From the NCBI RefSeq assembly GCF_008015755.1, contig NZ_SSGF01000008.1, forward strand, positions 34,415 to 98,414: a stretch of DNA of 64,000 nucleotides. Direction: 5' to 3'. Both the position numbers and the translations under genes were made by a program. The notes beneath the pieces are model-generated. The model saw nothing but the letters and a program-made list of their open reading frames with translations, ran no database searches and was not told the origin of the DNA. Of this stretch, positions 55,789 to 64,000 are shown in pieces (position 1 is the stretch's first letter; each line of letters opens with the position of its first letter). The stretch comes from Methylophilus sp. (lineage in GTDB: Bacteria > Pseudomonadota > Gammaproteobacteria > Burkholderiales > Methylophilaceae).

Positions 55789-56265
55789 CTACTTTTGTAA
55801 GGTTTTATACTGCCTAAGCAAACCGACCATCAACAAACCTGAGAGAAGCATTGTATAAGTCTGCGGTTCGGGCACCATCGTAGGTGACGTAACAACGGTG
55901 TTTCCCGCACCATCCAGATAATCGTAAGACCAACTAATGATGTCCGTTTTAGAGATACCAATGACAAACTTCAGGTCTCCATAATAGCTATCCCCTTGAA
56001 AAAAAACCGATCCAACATTCCTACCAGGAGTCCAGCTGGCTGGTGTCACTGACATCAGTGTGAGGGCGGTGGGGTCCGTTTTGACTTGCACATGAAAACT
56101 GGTAATAGGATCACTGTCTGGCACATCAAGGTTAAAGATGCAATTACCTGCGGTGTTGCAAGAAAACGTAGTATGAATGTTTTTCTGTTCAAAAGCCTGC
56201 GCATCAATACTGGCAACGAGCAGGCCCAGCGGAATGGCAATGTGTTTAAAGTTTAAATGACGCAT
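55789..56265 (-). CDS. PEP-CTERM sorting-signal protein
   Basis: 158 residues: signal peptide (HIAIPLGLLVASIDAQA), a short beta-rich secreted domain with a Cys pair (FSCNTAGNCIFNLD), and a C-terminal VPEPQTYTMLLSGLLMVGLL followed by the basic RQYKTLQK. This is the PEP-CTERM tripartite signal recognised by exosortase in exopolysaccharide-producing Gram-negative bacteria. The ATG at 56265 has AGGAG. No exosortase gene is in the window. The domain has no recognisable activity. Confidence 0.88.
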   Translation of the reverse strand: MRHLNFKHIAIPLGLLVASIDAQAFEQKNIHTTFSCNTAGNCIFNLDVPDSDPITSFHVQVKTDPTALTLMSVTPASWTPGRNVGSVFFQGDSYYGDLKFVIGISKTDIISWSYDYLDGAGNTVVTSPTMVPEPQTYTMLLSGLLMVGLLRQYKTLQK

Positions 56266-56488
56266 GGCGTGCTCCTCATTGTAAAAAAGGTGGCTGTGAT
56301 GGATGCGTCGTAAAGGGGCCAACGCAAGCTAAACCCTACTTTAATTAAAATAATTTTACAACTCGAATAAAACCAACATGCTTAGTTAGGCGACTATCCA
56401 ATTGTTGTTTATCTGCAGCAAAGGTTTACAAGCGATGCCATGTCATCAATGCAGCGCTGCAATACTTCTGTATCTTGATGGGATGGTA

Positions 56489-57232
56489 TTAGCTTAAGGT
56501 GAGTGTCTGCAGCTCGCAGGATGTATGATTGATGTTTGCAACGACGGCGGTATCGTGCCAGTCTCCGAGCACTACGCGCTCGCACTGATGCCCGTCTACA
56601 GTCAGCGGGTGACGTCCGGGCCGATGCGTATGACCATGCAACAGCACCTCGGGGTAATCGTACTCGCGTAGCAGAGTGGTCACGGCTGCGGAATTCACAT
56701 CCATGATGTCCATGCCATACTTGCTTTTATTTTCTGCGCTCTGGCTGCGCGCCTGTTCTGCAAAGGCCAACCGTGCTGAGAGTGGTTGCGCCAGAAAAGC
56801 CTGTTGCCATTGCGAGCTGCGCACTTGTGCACGAAACTGCTGATAAGCCACATCATCGGTACAAAGCGCATCACCGTGACTTAACAGTACGCGCGTGCTG
56901 CCGAATGTCAGCAACGTGGGATCAGGCAGCAATTGCAAGCCACAAGCGCGGGCAAAATGCTCGCCAATTAAAAAATCACGATTGCCGTGCATCAAGTACA
57001 ACTGAACGTCGCGCTCTGAGAGCGCTCGCAAGGCTTGCACAATCGGCACAAATTCGGCGCCATGTTGCGGGTCAGAGAGAATATCATCGCCCACCCATAC
57101 CTCCACAAAATCACCGAGGATATACAGCGCGTCAGCGGTCGTGACTTCGGTATGCAGCCAATGCAAAAAAGCCTGCGTTACCGCAGGCCTTTGCGCACAT
57201 AAGTGCAGATCAGAAATGATCCAGGTGGTCAT
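56489..57232 (-). CDS. lpxH: LpxH, UDP-2,3-diacylglucosamine diphosphatase
   Basis: 247 residues, calcineurin-like metallophosphatase of lipid A synthesis. Metal motifs: ISDLHLCAQRP, GDFVEVWVGDD, MHGNRDFLIGE, LLSHGDALCTDD and LLHGHTHRPGRH. Follows ppiB by 3 bp, a common pairing. Confidence 0.94.
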   Translation of the reverse strand: MTTWIISDLHLCAQRPAVTQAFLHWLHTEVTTADALYILGDFVEVWVGDDILSDPQHGAEFVPIVQALRALSERDVQLYLMHGNRDFLIGEHFARACGLQLLPDPTLLTFGSTRVLLSHGDALCTDDVAYQQFRAQVRSSQWQQAFLAQPLSARLAFAEQARSQSAENKSKYGMDIMDVNSAAVTTLLREYDYPEVLLHGHTHRPGRHPLTVDGHQCERVVLGDWHDTAVVANINHTSCELQTLTLS

Positions 57233-57235
57233 GCC

Positions 57236-57730
57236 TTAGGCAACCACGACGGCTTTTTCGATGATCACTGGCTCGACCGGCACGTCCTGGTGACCAGCAC
57301 GGCTGGTAGTCGGCACCGCTTTAATTTTATCAACAATGTCCATCCCTTCAACCACTTTACCAAACACACAGTAACCCCAGCCTTGGCTGGTAGGTGCCGT
57401 GAAATTCAAAAAGTCGTTATCTTTCACATTGATAAAGAATTGTGCAGAAGCTGAGTCTGGCACCATGGTACGGGCCATCGCCAAGGTGTACTTGTCGTTA
57501 GACAAGCCATTGTCAGCCTCGTTTTTGATGGTGGCATCCGTTGCTTTTTGTTTCATGTTGGTATCAAAACCGCCACCTTGAATCATAAAGTCTTTGATCA
57601 CGCGATGAAAAATCACACCGTCGTAAAAACCTTTTTCAACATAGCTCAAAAAGTTTGCCACGGTAATCGGTGCTTTTTCTGCGTTGAGTTCAATGATAAT
57701 GTCGCCAAAGTTAGTAGTCAGTTTGACCAA
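57236..57730 (-). CDS. ppiB: Cyclophilin-type peptidyl-prolyl isomerase, cytoplasmic
   Basis: 164 residues, no signal peptide. Cyclophilin motifs: [36 protein letters not shown] and [17 protein letters not shown]. It starts with TTG at 57730, preceded by GGAG at good spacing. Confidence 0.94.
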   Translation of the reverse strand: MVKLTTNFGDIIIELNAEKAPITVANFLSYVEKGFYDGVIFHRVIKDFMIQGGGFDTNMKQKATDATIKNEADNGLSNDKYTLAMARTMVPDSASAQFFINVKDNDFLNFTAPTSQGWGYCVFGKVVEGMDIVDKIKAVPTTSRAGHQDVPVEPVIIEKAVVVA

Positions 57731-57776
57731 AATATTCTCCGTTTGTTGTGGCTAATGCCAGTGATATTGAGGATAG

Positions 57777-58346
57777 TTACTTGCTAGTCACTATCGTTGC
57801 ACGTTTAATGATGACCGTCCGAATCGGCACATCCGAAAAGCCGCGTTGATTGCCTGTTGGCAAATTGCTGATTTTAAACACGACGTCCATGCCAGACACA
57901 ACCTTGCCAAAGACACAGTAACCAATCTGGTCTGGTTCCGGACTTCTGTAATCCAGAAACTGGTTGTCGGCCACGTTCACAAAAAATTGCGCCGTCGCAG
58001 AGTTAGGGTCTGGTGTGCGCGCCATGGCAATGGTGCCAGTCTGGTTGACCAGGCCATTACCAGCCTCATTCACGACTGGTGCACGTGTTGGTTTTTCATT
58101 CAGTTCGCGATCAAAGCCGCCGCCCTGAATCATAAAGCGACCAATCACACGGTGAAAAATGGTATTGGTGTAAAAACCGTCTTTGACATACTGCAAAAAG
58201 TTTTCAACCGTTTTAGGCGCTTTGTCAGCATATACCTCAACGGCAAAATTACCCTGATTGGTTTCAAACAGTACTTGCGTCGCTGCATTGGTCACACCCA
58301 CGGCAGCCAACAGGCAACACCCTAACATCCAAGACAACATACGCAT
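57777..58346 (-). CDS. ppiA: Cyclophilin-type peptidyl-prolyl isomerase, periplasmic
   Basis: 189 residues with a signal peptide (MRMLSWMLGCCLLAAVGVTN). Cyclophilin motifs: [37 protein letters not shown] and [17 protein letters not shown]. The ATG at 58346 overlaps the upstream stop by one base (TGATG); an ATG at 58376 would spoil the signal peptide. It precedes its cytoplasmic paralogue. Confidence 0.92.
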   Translation of the reverse strand: MRMLSWMLGCCLLAAVGVTNAATQVLFETNQGNFAVEVYADKAPKTVENFLQYVKDGFYTNTIFHRVIGRFMIQGGGFDRELNEKPTRAPVVNEAGNGLVNQTGTIAMARTPDPNSATAQFFVNVADNQFLDYRSPEPDQIGYCVFGKVVSGMDVVFKISNLPTGNQRGFSDVPIRTVIIKRATIVTSK

Positions 58347-59578
58347 CAAGCTGATCCCTCGTACAAAATTTTCCATTCACCATTCTCCTGCACCCAGTAC
58401 TGTCGTTTTTTCATGACATTACGTAAGGCAGCACTCACATACTCTTGCTCAAAATCTACGACCACCATGTTTCGCTTGGAGTTCGGATAAGTGAACATAC
58501 TGACCTCAGACAAGTTAACATTCACTTTAGGCTTAGCCGCCTGAATCTGGCGCTTGTAGCTGGCCCAGCGCGACAAATCGCCGTCAGAATAAAAGAAATC
58601 ACTGGTGTAATGCGACAGGTAGGCATCCGTCTTTTGCGCCGCCCAGTCTTTACGCCATTGCTCAATCGCCGATTTCAGGGCTGCTTTTTCACGGTCCTGA
58701 TTGCGCACTGAGTCTGGATTCACCCACTGAAAGTTAACGCCAATCACCACTGGCGTATTGCCGGCCTGCAACACCTCTTGCAAGGCTTTCATGTCCGGGT
58801 TAGACAACACCACACACCCATCACTGGCGCGTGGCGGGCGGCTGTAGGTGTCTCTTGGCGTGCCATGAATCCAGATGCCAGAACCGGTTTTGCGTTCGTA
58901 ACTGTCTATTTCGTTGGGATAATTGAGCGGATACGCAGCATCGCCATACAAGTCAGGCAACGGGCGATTGAGTTTGCGCGAGGCAAAATAGACGCCTATC
59001 GGCGTGCGTTTGTCACCCTGGTCCTTTTTACCAATACCGTTTTTACCGATGGTGACATAGTAGTCGGCGATATAACGCAATACATTGCCCTCGCCTTTTT
59101 CATACACATACAGGCGAGAACGCGCAGTATCGACAAACAAAACATGGCTTTGTTTTTCTGACAGCTCGACCAGCATATTCGGCTGGGTCAAGCCACGGTT
59201 ACGGTCAAAATAATTGCGGATACGGATTTCTGCTTCTTCTTTGAAATCCTGAATACGGGTGACATCGGCCGTATTGGCATCACCAAAATTGTTTAATATG
59301 CGGGCTTTGGCAGAGAGTAAATCGCCATGAATCAGGTGCGCAAGGGCAAAGTTGGGAGAGATCGTCAGCAGCTGGTCAACGTAATCCAGCGCCTGCTGCA
59401 GGCGGCCTTCTTTAATAGATTGCAGCGTTTGTACCAGCATGCGTTCAACCGCATTGGTGTTCTTGTTTTGCACGAACAAACGCGCAGTTAACGCTTCATG
59501 GTTAACCGCGGTTGCATTCCAAGGCAATAGCGCAGCACTGACAAACGCAATATAGCAGTACTTTCTTAAACTCCTCAT
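58346..59578 (-). CDS. L,D-transpeptidase (YkuD) with a C-terminal NTF2-like domain
   Basis: 410 residues. Signal peptide (LRKYCYIAFVSAALLPWNA), helical region with a TPR-like segment (about 30-105), YkuD domain with HGTPRDTYSRPPRASDGCVV (catalytic His and Cys), and a C-terminal domain of about 120 residues (IEQWRKDWAAQKTDAYLSHY, then KRNMVVVDFEQEYVS) ending in WKILYEG. It links or anchors peptidoglycan stems by L,D-bonds. The C-terminal domain resembles that of the next gene. Start 59578 or 59593 are both ATG without a strong ribosome binding site. Confidence 0.87.
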   Translation of the reverse strand: MRSLRKYCYIAFVSAALLPWNATAVNHEALTARLFVQNKNTNAVERMLVQTLQSIKEGRLQQALDYVDQLLTISPNFALAHLIHGDLLSAKARILNNFGDANTADVTRIQDFKEEAEIRIRNYFDRNRGLTQPNMLVELSEKQSHVLFVDTARSRLYVYEKGEGNVLRYIADYYVTIGKNGIGKKDQGDKRTPIGVYFASRKLNRPLPDLYGDAAYPLNYPNEIDSYERKTGSGIWIHGTPRDTYSRPPRASDGCVVLSNPDMKALQEVLQAGNTPVVIGVNFQWVNPDSVRNQDREKAALKSAIEQWRKDWAAQKTDAYLSHYTSDFFYSDGDLSRWASYKRQIQAAKPKVNVNLSEVSMFTYPNSKRNMVVVDFEQEYVSAALRNVMKKRQYWVQENGEWKILYEGSA

Positions 59579-59695
59579 GCCGATATTATACATTTGTTTA
59601 ATTAAAATCTTGCCTGCTTAAGCTGCCAAATTCGCCCCCAATTGAGCGTTTTTAACAGTAGTGCCGCCGGGTTAGAGCGGTGCTTGCAACGTAGC

Positions 59696-60784
59696 TTAGA
59701 ACTTGCCGACGCGCTCTTGTTGAATCAACCAGCGACCGCCTTCTTTAACCAGATTCAGCGTCTTGTTCGAGTTTGCATCCAGGCCCGTTGCTTTATACAT
59801 CTGGCGGAATGTGACCTTGGCTGCAGTATCACTCTCCATCTTGACTGACAGATTGCTCAGCTTGACCGAAATCTTGCTTGGGCGACTCACACGGTCACGG
59901 CGGGTAGACTCCCACTGTTTGCGCGACTCGCCGCCAGGCGTTTTAAACTCCTTGGCGTAGCTATCCAGATACTTGTCTACATTTTGCGCAGCCCAAGCAT
60001 CGGCCCACGCATTGACTGCATCCAGCACTGCTCGCTCCTGTTGGCTATTGGCTGGCTTCTCTTCCACTGGCTTAGATTCAACCGTAGGCTTTTTAGTCTC
60101 TACCACCGACGGCGCAGCAGCAGGTGGTGTGGGTGTCACAGCCGCTGATGTCGCTGGCGGAGTCACGGGTGCAGGATTAGCTGGTGGAGTCACCGCTGGC
60201 GTCGTGGCTGCTGGCGCAGGCGGCACCGTCGTTGTCGTACGCGCCACAGTGCGCTTACCGCCAAACAAATCGGTAATCATGGCCAGCTTGCTTTGCGCAC
60301 GGCTATTAGAGGTGTCTAGTTTAAGCGCTTTGTCATAGGCCTCAGACGCCAGACGCGCATAAATATCCCCCAGATTTTCATGCGCAGTCGCATAGCTTGG
60401 GTGAGTTTTTATAGCAGATTCCAATGCCTTTCTCGCCTTGTCATACTGGCCCTGATCAGCGTAGAGCACCGCCAGATTATTATATGGCTCAGGCAAGTTA
60501 GGATATTTTTCTGTCAGCTCGGTAAATGACTTAATTGCTTCATCGCGCTTGCCCAATTCCACCAGAATCACGCCACGCATAAACATGGCCTCGGCGTTTT
60601 TAGGGTTGGCAGACAAATAGCTGTTCACACGCTCCAGCGCAGCAGCTTGATTGCCCTGCTCAGACAGCTGGTTGATTTCACGCAGCTCGACATTGGTTTG
60701 ACCTGCTAAAGCAGAGTGAGATAAGGCGACCTGGCTTAACAGGACACCCAACACCAGCAAAGATTTTTTTAATGTTGCGTTCAT
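59696..60784 (-). CDS. Periplasmic TPR protein with the same NTF2-like C-terminal domain
   Basis: 362 residues. Signal peptide (LLVLGVLLSQVALSHSALA), TPR repeats (about 30-165; for example QAALERVNSYLSANPKNAEA and YDKARKALESAIKTHPSYAT), a long Pro/Ala/Thr linker (about 180-235), then a domain whose start (AVNAWADAWAAQNVDKYLDS) and end (VKEGGRWLIQQERV) parallel the L,D-transpeptidase's last domain. Probably co-transcribed with that gene. A scaffold or partner role in cell-wall crosslinking is inferred. Confidence 0.83.
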   Translation of the reverse strand: MNATLKKSLLVLGVLLSQVALSHSALAGQTNVELREINQLSEQGNQAAALERVNSYLSANPKNAEAMFMRGVILVELGKRDEAIKSFTELTEKYPNLPEPYNNLAVLYADQGQYDKARKALESAIKTHPSYATAHENLGDIYARLASEAYDKALKLDTSNSRAQSKLAMITDLFGGKRTVARTTTTVPPAPAATTPAVTPPANPAPVTPPATSAAVTPTPPAAAPSVVETKKPTVESKPVEEKPANSQQERAVLDAVNAWADAWAAQNVDKYLDSYAKEFKTPGGESRKQWESTRRDRVSRPSKISVKLSNLSVKMESDTAAKVTFRQMYKATGLDANSNKTLNLVKEGGRWLIQQERVGKF

Positions 60785-61067
60785 GAGTTTATTACCTGAG
60801 CAATCGTTGATTTTTAGCAGTATGTTATACTGGAATTGTACAAGAGACAGTGCGCTTTTAGGTGATTATTACAAGCAGCATCAGCACCAATATGTGTTCT
60901 GTATGTGTCCTGCGTGGTTTACCAGAAGGCAAAAGATCAAACCATCCGATCAAACATGACCGCCTTCGCCGACACGAAAAACAAGCATCGCCCTCTTAAC
61001 AAAAATTAAACACTACAATACTTCTGCTAATTTTATCACGCCTTCATCCATTTTACATTTCGTTAGC
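60785..61067. other. Divergent intergenic region between the TPR gene and cysS
   Basis: 283 bp holding promoters for both genes. No RNA gene, T-box or other structured leader is evident, and no promoter can be assigned with confidence. Confidence 0.4.
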
Positions 61068-62426
61068 ATGTTAAAACTACACAATACCCTCTCCCGCAGC
61101 AAACAGGTTTTTGAGCCTATCACAGCCAAAAAAGTCAGCATGTACGTCTGCGGCATGACTGTTTATGACTTTTGCCACTTGGGGCATGCGCGCGTGATGG
61201 TGGTGTTTGACATGGTGGCACGCTGGTTTCGCACCAGTGGTTACGAGGTGACTTATGTACGCAACATCACCGATATTGATGACAAAATCATCAAACGTGC
61301 TCAAGAAAACAACGAAAGCATCCAAAGCCTGACCCAGCGTTTTATTACTGCCATGGATGAAGACTCGGCCAAACTCGGCATTATCCGCCCGGACATTGAG
61401 CCGCGCGCGACCGAGCACGTGCAAGGCATGCTGGACATGATCAGCCAGCTCATCAACAAAGGCTTTGCCTATCAGGCCAGCAATGGCGACGTGTTTTATA
61501 AAGTGCGTAGCTTCAACGACTACGGCAAACTTTCTGGCAAGTCACTGGAAGACCTGCGTGCCGGCGAGCGCGTCGATGTCGACAACCACAAACAAGACCC
61601 GATGGACTTCGTGCTATGGAAATCGGTTAAGCCTGGCGAACCCTATTGGGAATCGCCCTGGGGCAATGGCCGCCCAGGCTGGCATATTGAATGCTCGGTC
61701 ATGAGCGCTGCGCATTTAGGTCAGCACTTTGATATCCACGGTGGCGGCCAGGACTTGCAGTTTCCGCACCACGAAAACGAAATCGCTCAATCCGAAGCCA
61801 CCCACGGCTGCACCATGGCTAACTACTGGATGCACAATGGCTTTATCCGCGTTGATGACGAAAAAATGTCCAAGTCGCTGGGCAATTTTTTTACCATTCG
61901 AGAAGTACTAGAGCAATACGACCCGGAAGTGGTGCGCTTTTTCATTCTGCGTGCGCACTACCGCAGTCCGCTCAACTACTCCGACAAACATCTGGACGAC
62001 GCCAAAGCCTCTCTAACTCGCCTATATACAGCATTGCGTGGCATTGAAGTCGCCGACGGTGCCATCGACTGGGCACAGCCACAAGCGGCAAAATTCAAAG
62101 CCGCCATGGACGATGACTTCAATACCCCAGAAGCCATTGCCGTGTTATTTGAACTGGCCAATGACCTGAACAAAGATAAATGCGCCACCACTGCCGCATT
62201 ATTGAAACAATTGGCTGCGATTATCGGCTTGCTACAACGCGACCCGGAAAGCTTTATGCAAGGCGAAACCAATAGCGATCTGGATATCGAAGGCCTGATT
62301 GCAGCACGGATTGCGGCCAAAACTGCCAAAAACTATGCCGAGGCAGACCGCATCCGCAAAGCACTGGCCGATGCAGGCATCGTATTAGAAGATACCGCGC
62401 AAGGCACCACCTGGCGTCGCGCCTGA
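61068..62426 (+). CDS. cysS: Cysteinyl-tRNA synthetase
   Basis: 452 residues, class I enzyme. The HIGH-like motif is in [20 protein letters not shown], the zinc/editing region in [20 protein letters not shown], and the second signature is [10 protein letters not shown]. Full length. Confidence 0.97.
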   Translation: MLKLHNTLSRSKQVFEPITAKKVSMYVCGMTVYDFCHLGHARVMVVFDMVARWFRTSGYEVTYVRNITDIDDKIIKRAQENNESIQSLTQRFITAMDEDSAKLGIIRPDIEPRATEHVQGMLDMISQLINKGFAYQASNGDVFYKVRSFNDYGKLSGKSLEDLRAGERVDVDNHKQDPMDFVLWKSVKPGEPYWESPWGNGRPGWHIECSVMSAAHLGQHFDIHGGGQDLQFPHHENEIAQSEATHGCTMANYWMHNGFIRVDDEKMSKSLGNFFTIREVLEQYDPEVVRFFILRAHYRSPLNYSDKHLDDAKASLTRLYTALRGIEVADGAIDWAQPQAAKFKAAMDDDFNTPEAIAVLFELANDLNKDKCATTAALLKQLAAIIGLLQRDPESFMQGETNSDLDIEGLIAARIAAKTAKNYAEADRIRKALADAGIVLEDTAQGTTWRRA

Positions 62427-62468
62427 TTTGTAAACACATCATTCTTTTGAGAAACTGAAGGAAAACGG

Positions 62469-63695
62469 ATGCCCGTTAAACTGTCTGCTCCCACCGCCGA
62501 AGCACTGCTGCCTGTCAAAGGCGTACAACTGGGTTTTGCCCAGGCACATATCCGCAAACCCAACCGTAAAGACGTACTGGTGATCACCGTGCCCGAAGGC
62601 AGCAGCGTTTCTGGTGTGTTTACGCTCAACCGCTTTTGCGCAGCGCCGGTAACTGTCTGTAAGGCTCATTTACAACACAACAAAGGCATCCGCGCCCTGC
62701 TGGTGAACACCGGCTGCGCCAACGCAGGCACCGGCCAGCAAGGCCTGGATGACGCGCGTGCCAGCTGTATTGGCGTCGCACAGGCGTTGAACATTAGCCC
62801 TGAGCAAGTCTTGCCGTTTTCTACCGGCGTGATTCTGGAAACCTTACCGATGGAAAGATTGCTGGCAGGCATCGCCCCAGCCGTCGCCAACTTACAGGAA
62901 AATAATTGGTTAAATGCAGCAGAAGCCATCATGACCACCGACATTGTGGCCAAGGGCACTTCACGCACGCTGATGATTGATGACAAACAAATCACCATTA
63001 CCGGCATCAGCAAAGGTTCCGGCATGATTCACCCCAACATGGCGACCATGCTGGGTTATATCGCCACCGATGCCGCCATCAGCCAAGCGGCGCTCGACAG
63101 CATTATCCAGCACGCAGTAAATAAATCGTTTAACTGCATTACGGTCGACGGCGACACCAGCACCAACGACAGCCTGATCTTGATGGCTACTGGCCAAGCA
63201 GGCAATGCTGCCATCAACGAACAAAGTGCAGACTTTGCCACCTTGCGCGACGCCTTAACCGATGTCGCCACCGAACTGGCTCAAGCCATCGTAAGAGACG
63301 GCGAAGGCGCCACCAAATTTATGACCATTCAGGTTGAAGCGGGTAAAGATGTAGAGGAGTGCCGCAAAGTCGCCTACGCCATCGCCCACTCCCCGCTGAT
63401 TAAAACTGCCTTCTTCGCCTCTGACCCTAACCTGGGCCGCATTCTTGCCGCGATTGGTTATGCGGGCATTGATGACCTCGACGTCAACACCATGCAGCTA
63501 TATTTAGGTGATGTATTAGTCGCTGAGAAAGGGGGCCGTGCCGCGAGTTATGTTGAAGAACAAGGCGCAGCCGTGATGAAAGAAAGTGACATACTGGTTC
63601 GCGTGGTGCTGAATCGCGGCCAGGCGGATGCCACGGTATGGACCTGCGATTTTTCTTATGATTACGTGAAGATTAATGCGGATTACAGATCGTAA
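62469..63695 (+). CDS. argJ: ArgJ, bifunctional ornithine acetyltransferase / N-acetylglutamate synthase
   Basis: 408 residues, made as a precursor that cleaves itself before the catalytic Thr in [20 protein letters not shown]. The other signatures are [20 protein letters not shown] and [16 protein letters not shown]. It recycles the acetyl group in arginine synthesis. It begins 42 bp after cysS. Confidence 0.96.
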   Translation: MPVKLSAPTAEALLPVKGVQLGFAQAHIRKPNRKDVLVITVPEGSSVSGVFTLNRFCAAPVTVCKAHLQHNKGIRALLVNTGCANAGTGQQGLDDARASCIGVAQALNISPEQVLPFSTGVILETLPMERLLAGIAPAVANLQENNWLNAAEAIMTTDIVAKGTSRTLMIDDKQITITGISKGSGMIHPNMATMLGYIATDAAISQAALDSIIQHAVNKSFNCITVDGDTSTNDSLILMATGQAGNAAINEQSADFATLRDALTDVATELAQAIVRDGEGATKFMTIQVEAGKDVEECRKVAYAIAHSPLIKTAFFASDPNLGRILAAIGYAGIDDLDVNTMQLYLGDVLVAEKGGRAASYVEEQGAAVMKESDILVRVVLNRGQADATVWTCDFSYDYVKINADYRS

Positions 63696-63727
63696 TACGC
63701 AAGTAACCAGCATACCTTGAATCACTG

Positions 63728-63769
63728 AAAAGCCACCCTGACGCCTAGTCTCGTTTGGGTGGCTTTTTT
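63728..63769 (+). terminator. Intrinsic terminator after argJ
   Basis: AAAAGCCACCC / GGGTGGCTTTT perfect 11-bp stem with an 18-base loop, followed by T-run. Copy D begins immediately after. Confidence 0.88.
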
Positions 63770-63770
63770 A

Positions 63771-64000
63771 TTTCGCCTTGTTGGCGAGTTACTTTTTTTG
63801 CTTGCCCCAAAAAAGTAACCAAAAAGAGGGCACCCAGCCATCACGGCCTGCGGCTCCCTTGCGTTGCTCAACAAAATAAGCCGGTCACGAAACTCATCCT
63901 AGCGGGCTGCAAACTACGCAGCCCGCCGCGGGATTCGGACAGTCGCTCCCTCTTCTCTTATTTTGTCTCCGCTACTCAGCGTGATGGGATGGGATGGGAT
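63771..64000. repeat. Large palindromic intergenic repeat, copy D (left arm, cut by window end)
   Basis: Begins TTTCGCCTTGTTGGCGAGTT, nearly identical to the left arm of copy C for about 80 bp. Its module has inner stem GCGGGCTGC / GCAGCCCGC (63902-63910 / 63918-63926) and outer stem AAAATAAG / CTTATTTT (63873-63880 / 63957-63964). The right arm would lie beyond the window. Confidence 0.87.

Noticed and set aside
24008..64000. Treating the four large repeats as CRISPR or REP/BIME arrays
   Set aside because: Units are about 0.5-0.6 kb, separated by many kilobases, and palindromic as a whole; no regular short repeat-spacer pattern or nearby cas or RAYT gene is present.

Overview
This 64 kb window is from the replication-origin end of a methylotrophic betaproteobacterial chromosome, very probably a Methylophilus or close relative (Methylophilaceae). 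The best species clue is the gene at 711-1145. Its predicted mature protein is 124 residues with haem motif CASCH ending at His53, a second His at 95 and Cys96/Cys104, which is the layout of cytochrome c'' of Methylophilus methylotrophus. Housekeeping gene order and two chromosomal parS sites agree with an origin-proximal location.

Layout: 1-5438 holds mnmG (partial), the cytochrome c''/cytochrome b pair, then mnmE-yidC-yidD-rnpA-rpmH on the minus strand. 5439-11015 is the origin region with dnaA, dnaN and gyrB, DnaA boxes and a parS; a second parS lies inside mnmE. 11145-14264 is a small accessory scar: a type I restriction-modification locus reduced to hsdR and hsdM fragments, cut by an IS3-family element that itself carries a nonsense mutation. 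It ends at a tRNA-Leu(CAA). 14545-23783 holds queA, a secreted predicted beta-propeller protein, a lytic transglycosylase, proS, a lemA/TPM-domain cluster, and tsaB-rimI with a degenerate uracil-DNA-glycosylase-like protein that may be a polymerase III psi subunit. 24614-31559 holds panB, a deoxynucleoside kinase, folK, pcnB, a cobalamin adenosyltransferase, murI, a zinc-finger protein and ilvE. 31671-34806 holds a Sco1 protein, two complementary bacterioferritin subunits, a Fur-box-controlled bacterioferritin ferredoxin and a DMT exporter. 34865-39896 holds metallopeptidase-plsC-gmhB-glyS-glyQ. 40046-45987 is a heavy-metal RND efflux operon with a His-rich membrane protein. 46693-52059 holds lnt and a lipid/glycan cluster (ChbG/HpnK, GtrA, GT2, PMT-like). 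52170-64000 holds phoB with a Pho box, an OFA-type transporter, ribH-nusB, a PEP-CTERM protein, lpxH, two cyclophilins, an L,D-transpeptidase and TPR protein sharing a C-terminal domain, cysS and argJ.

The most striking unexplained structure is a family of large (about 0.5-0.6 kb) imperfect palindromes in four intergenic regions (about 24008-24585, 29612-30340, 46042-46657 and 63771 to the window end). Each arm carries the same two-tier stem module. The stem sequences differ between copies while complementarity is kept, the signature expected of a selected nucleic-acid structure. No CRISPR array, rRNA gene or prophage was seen.
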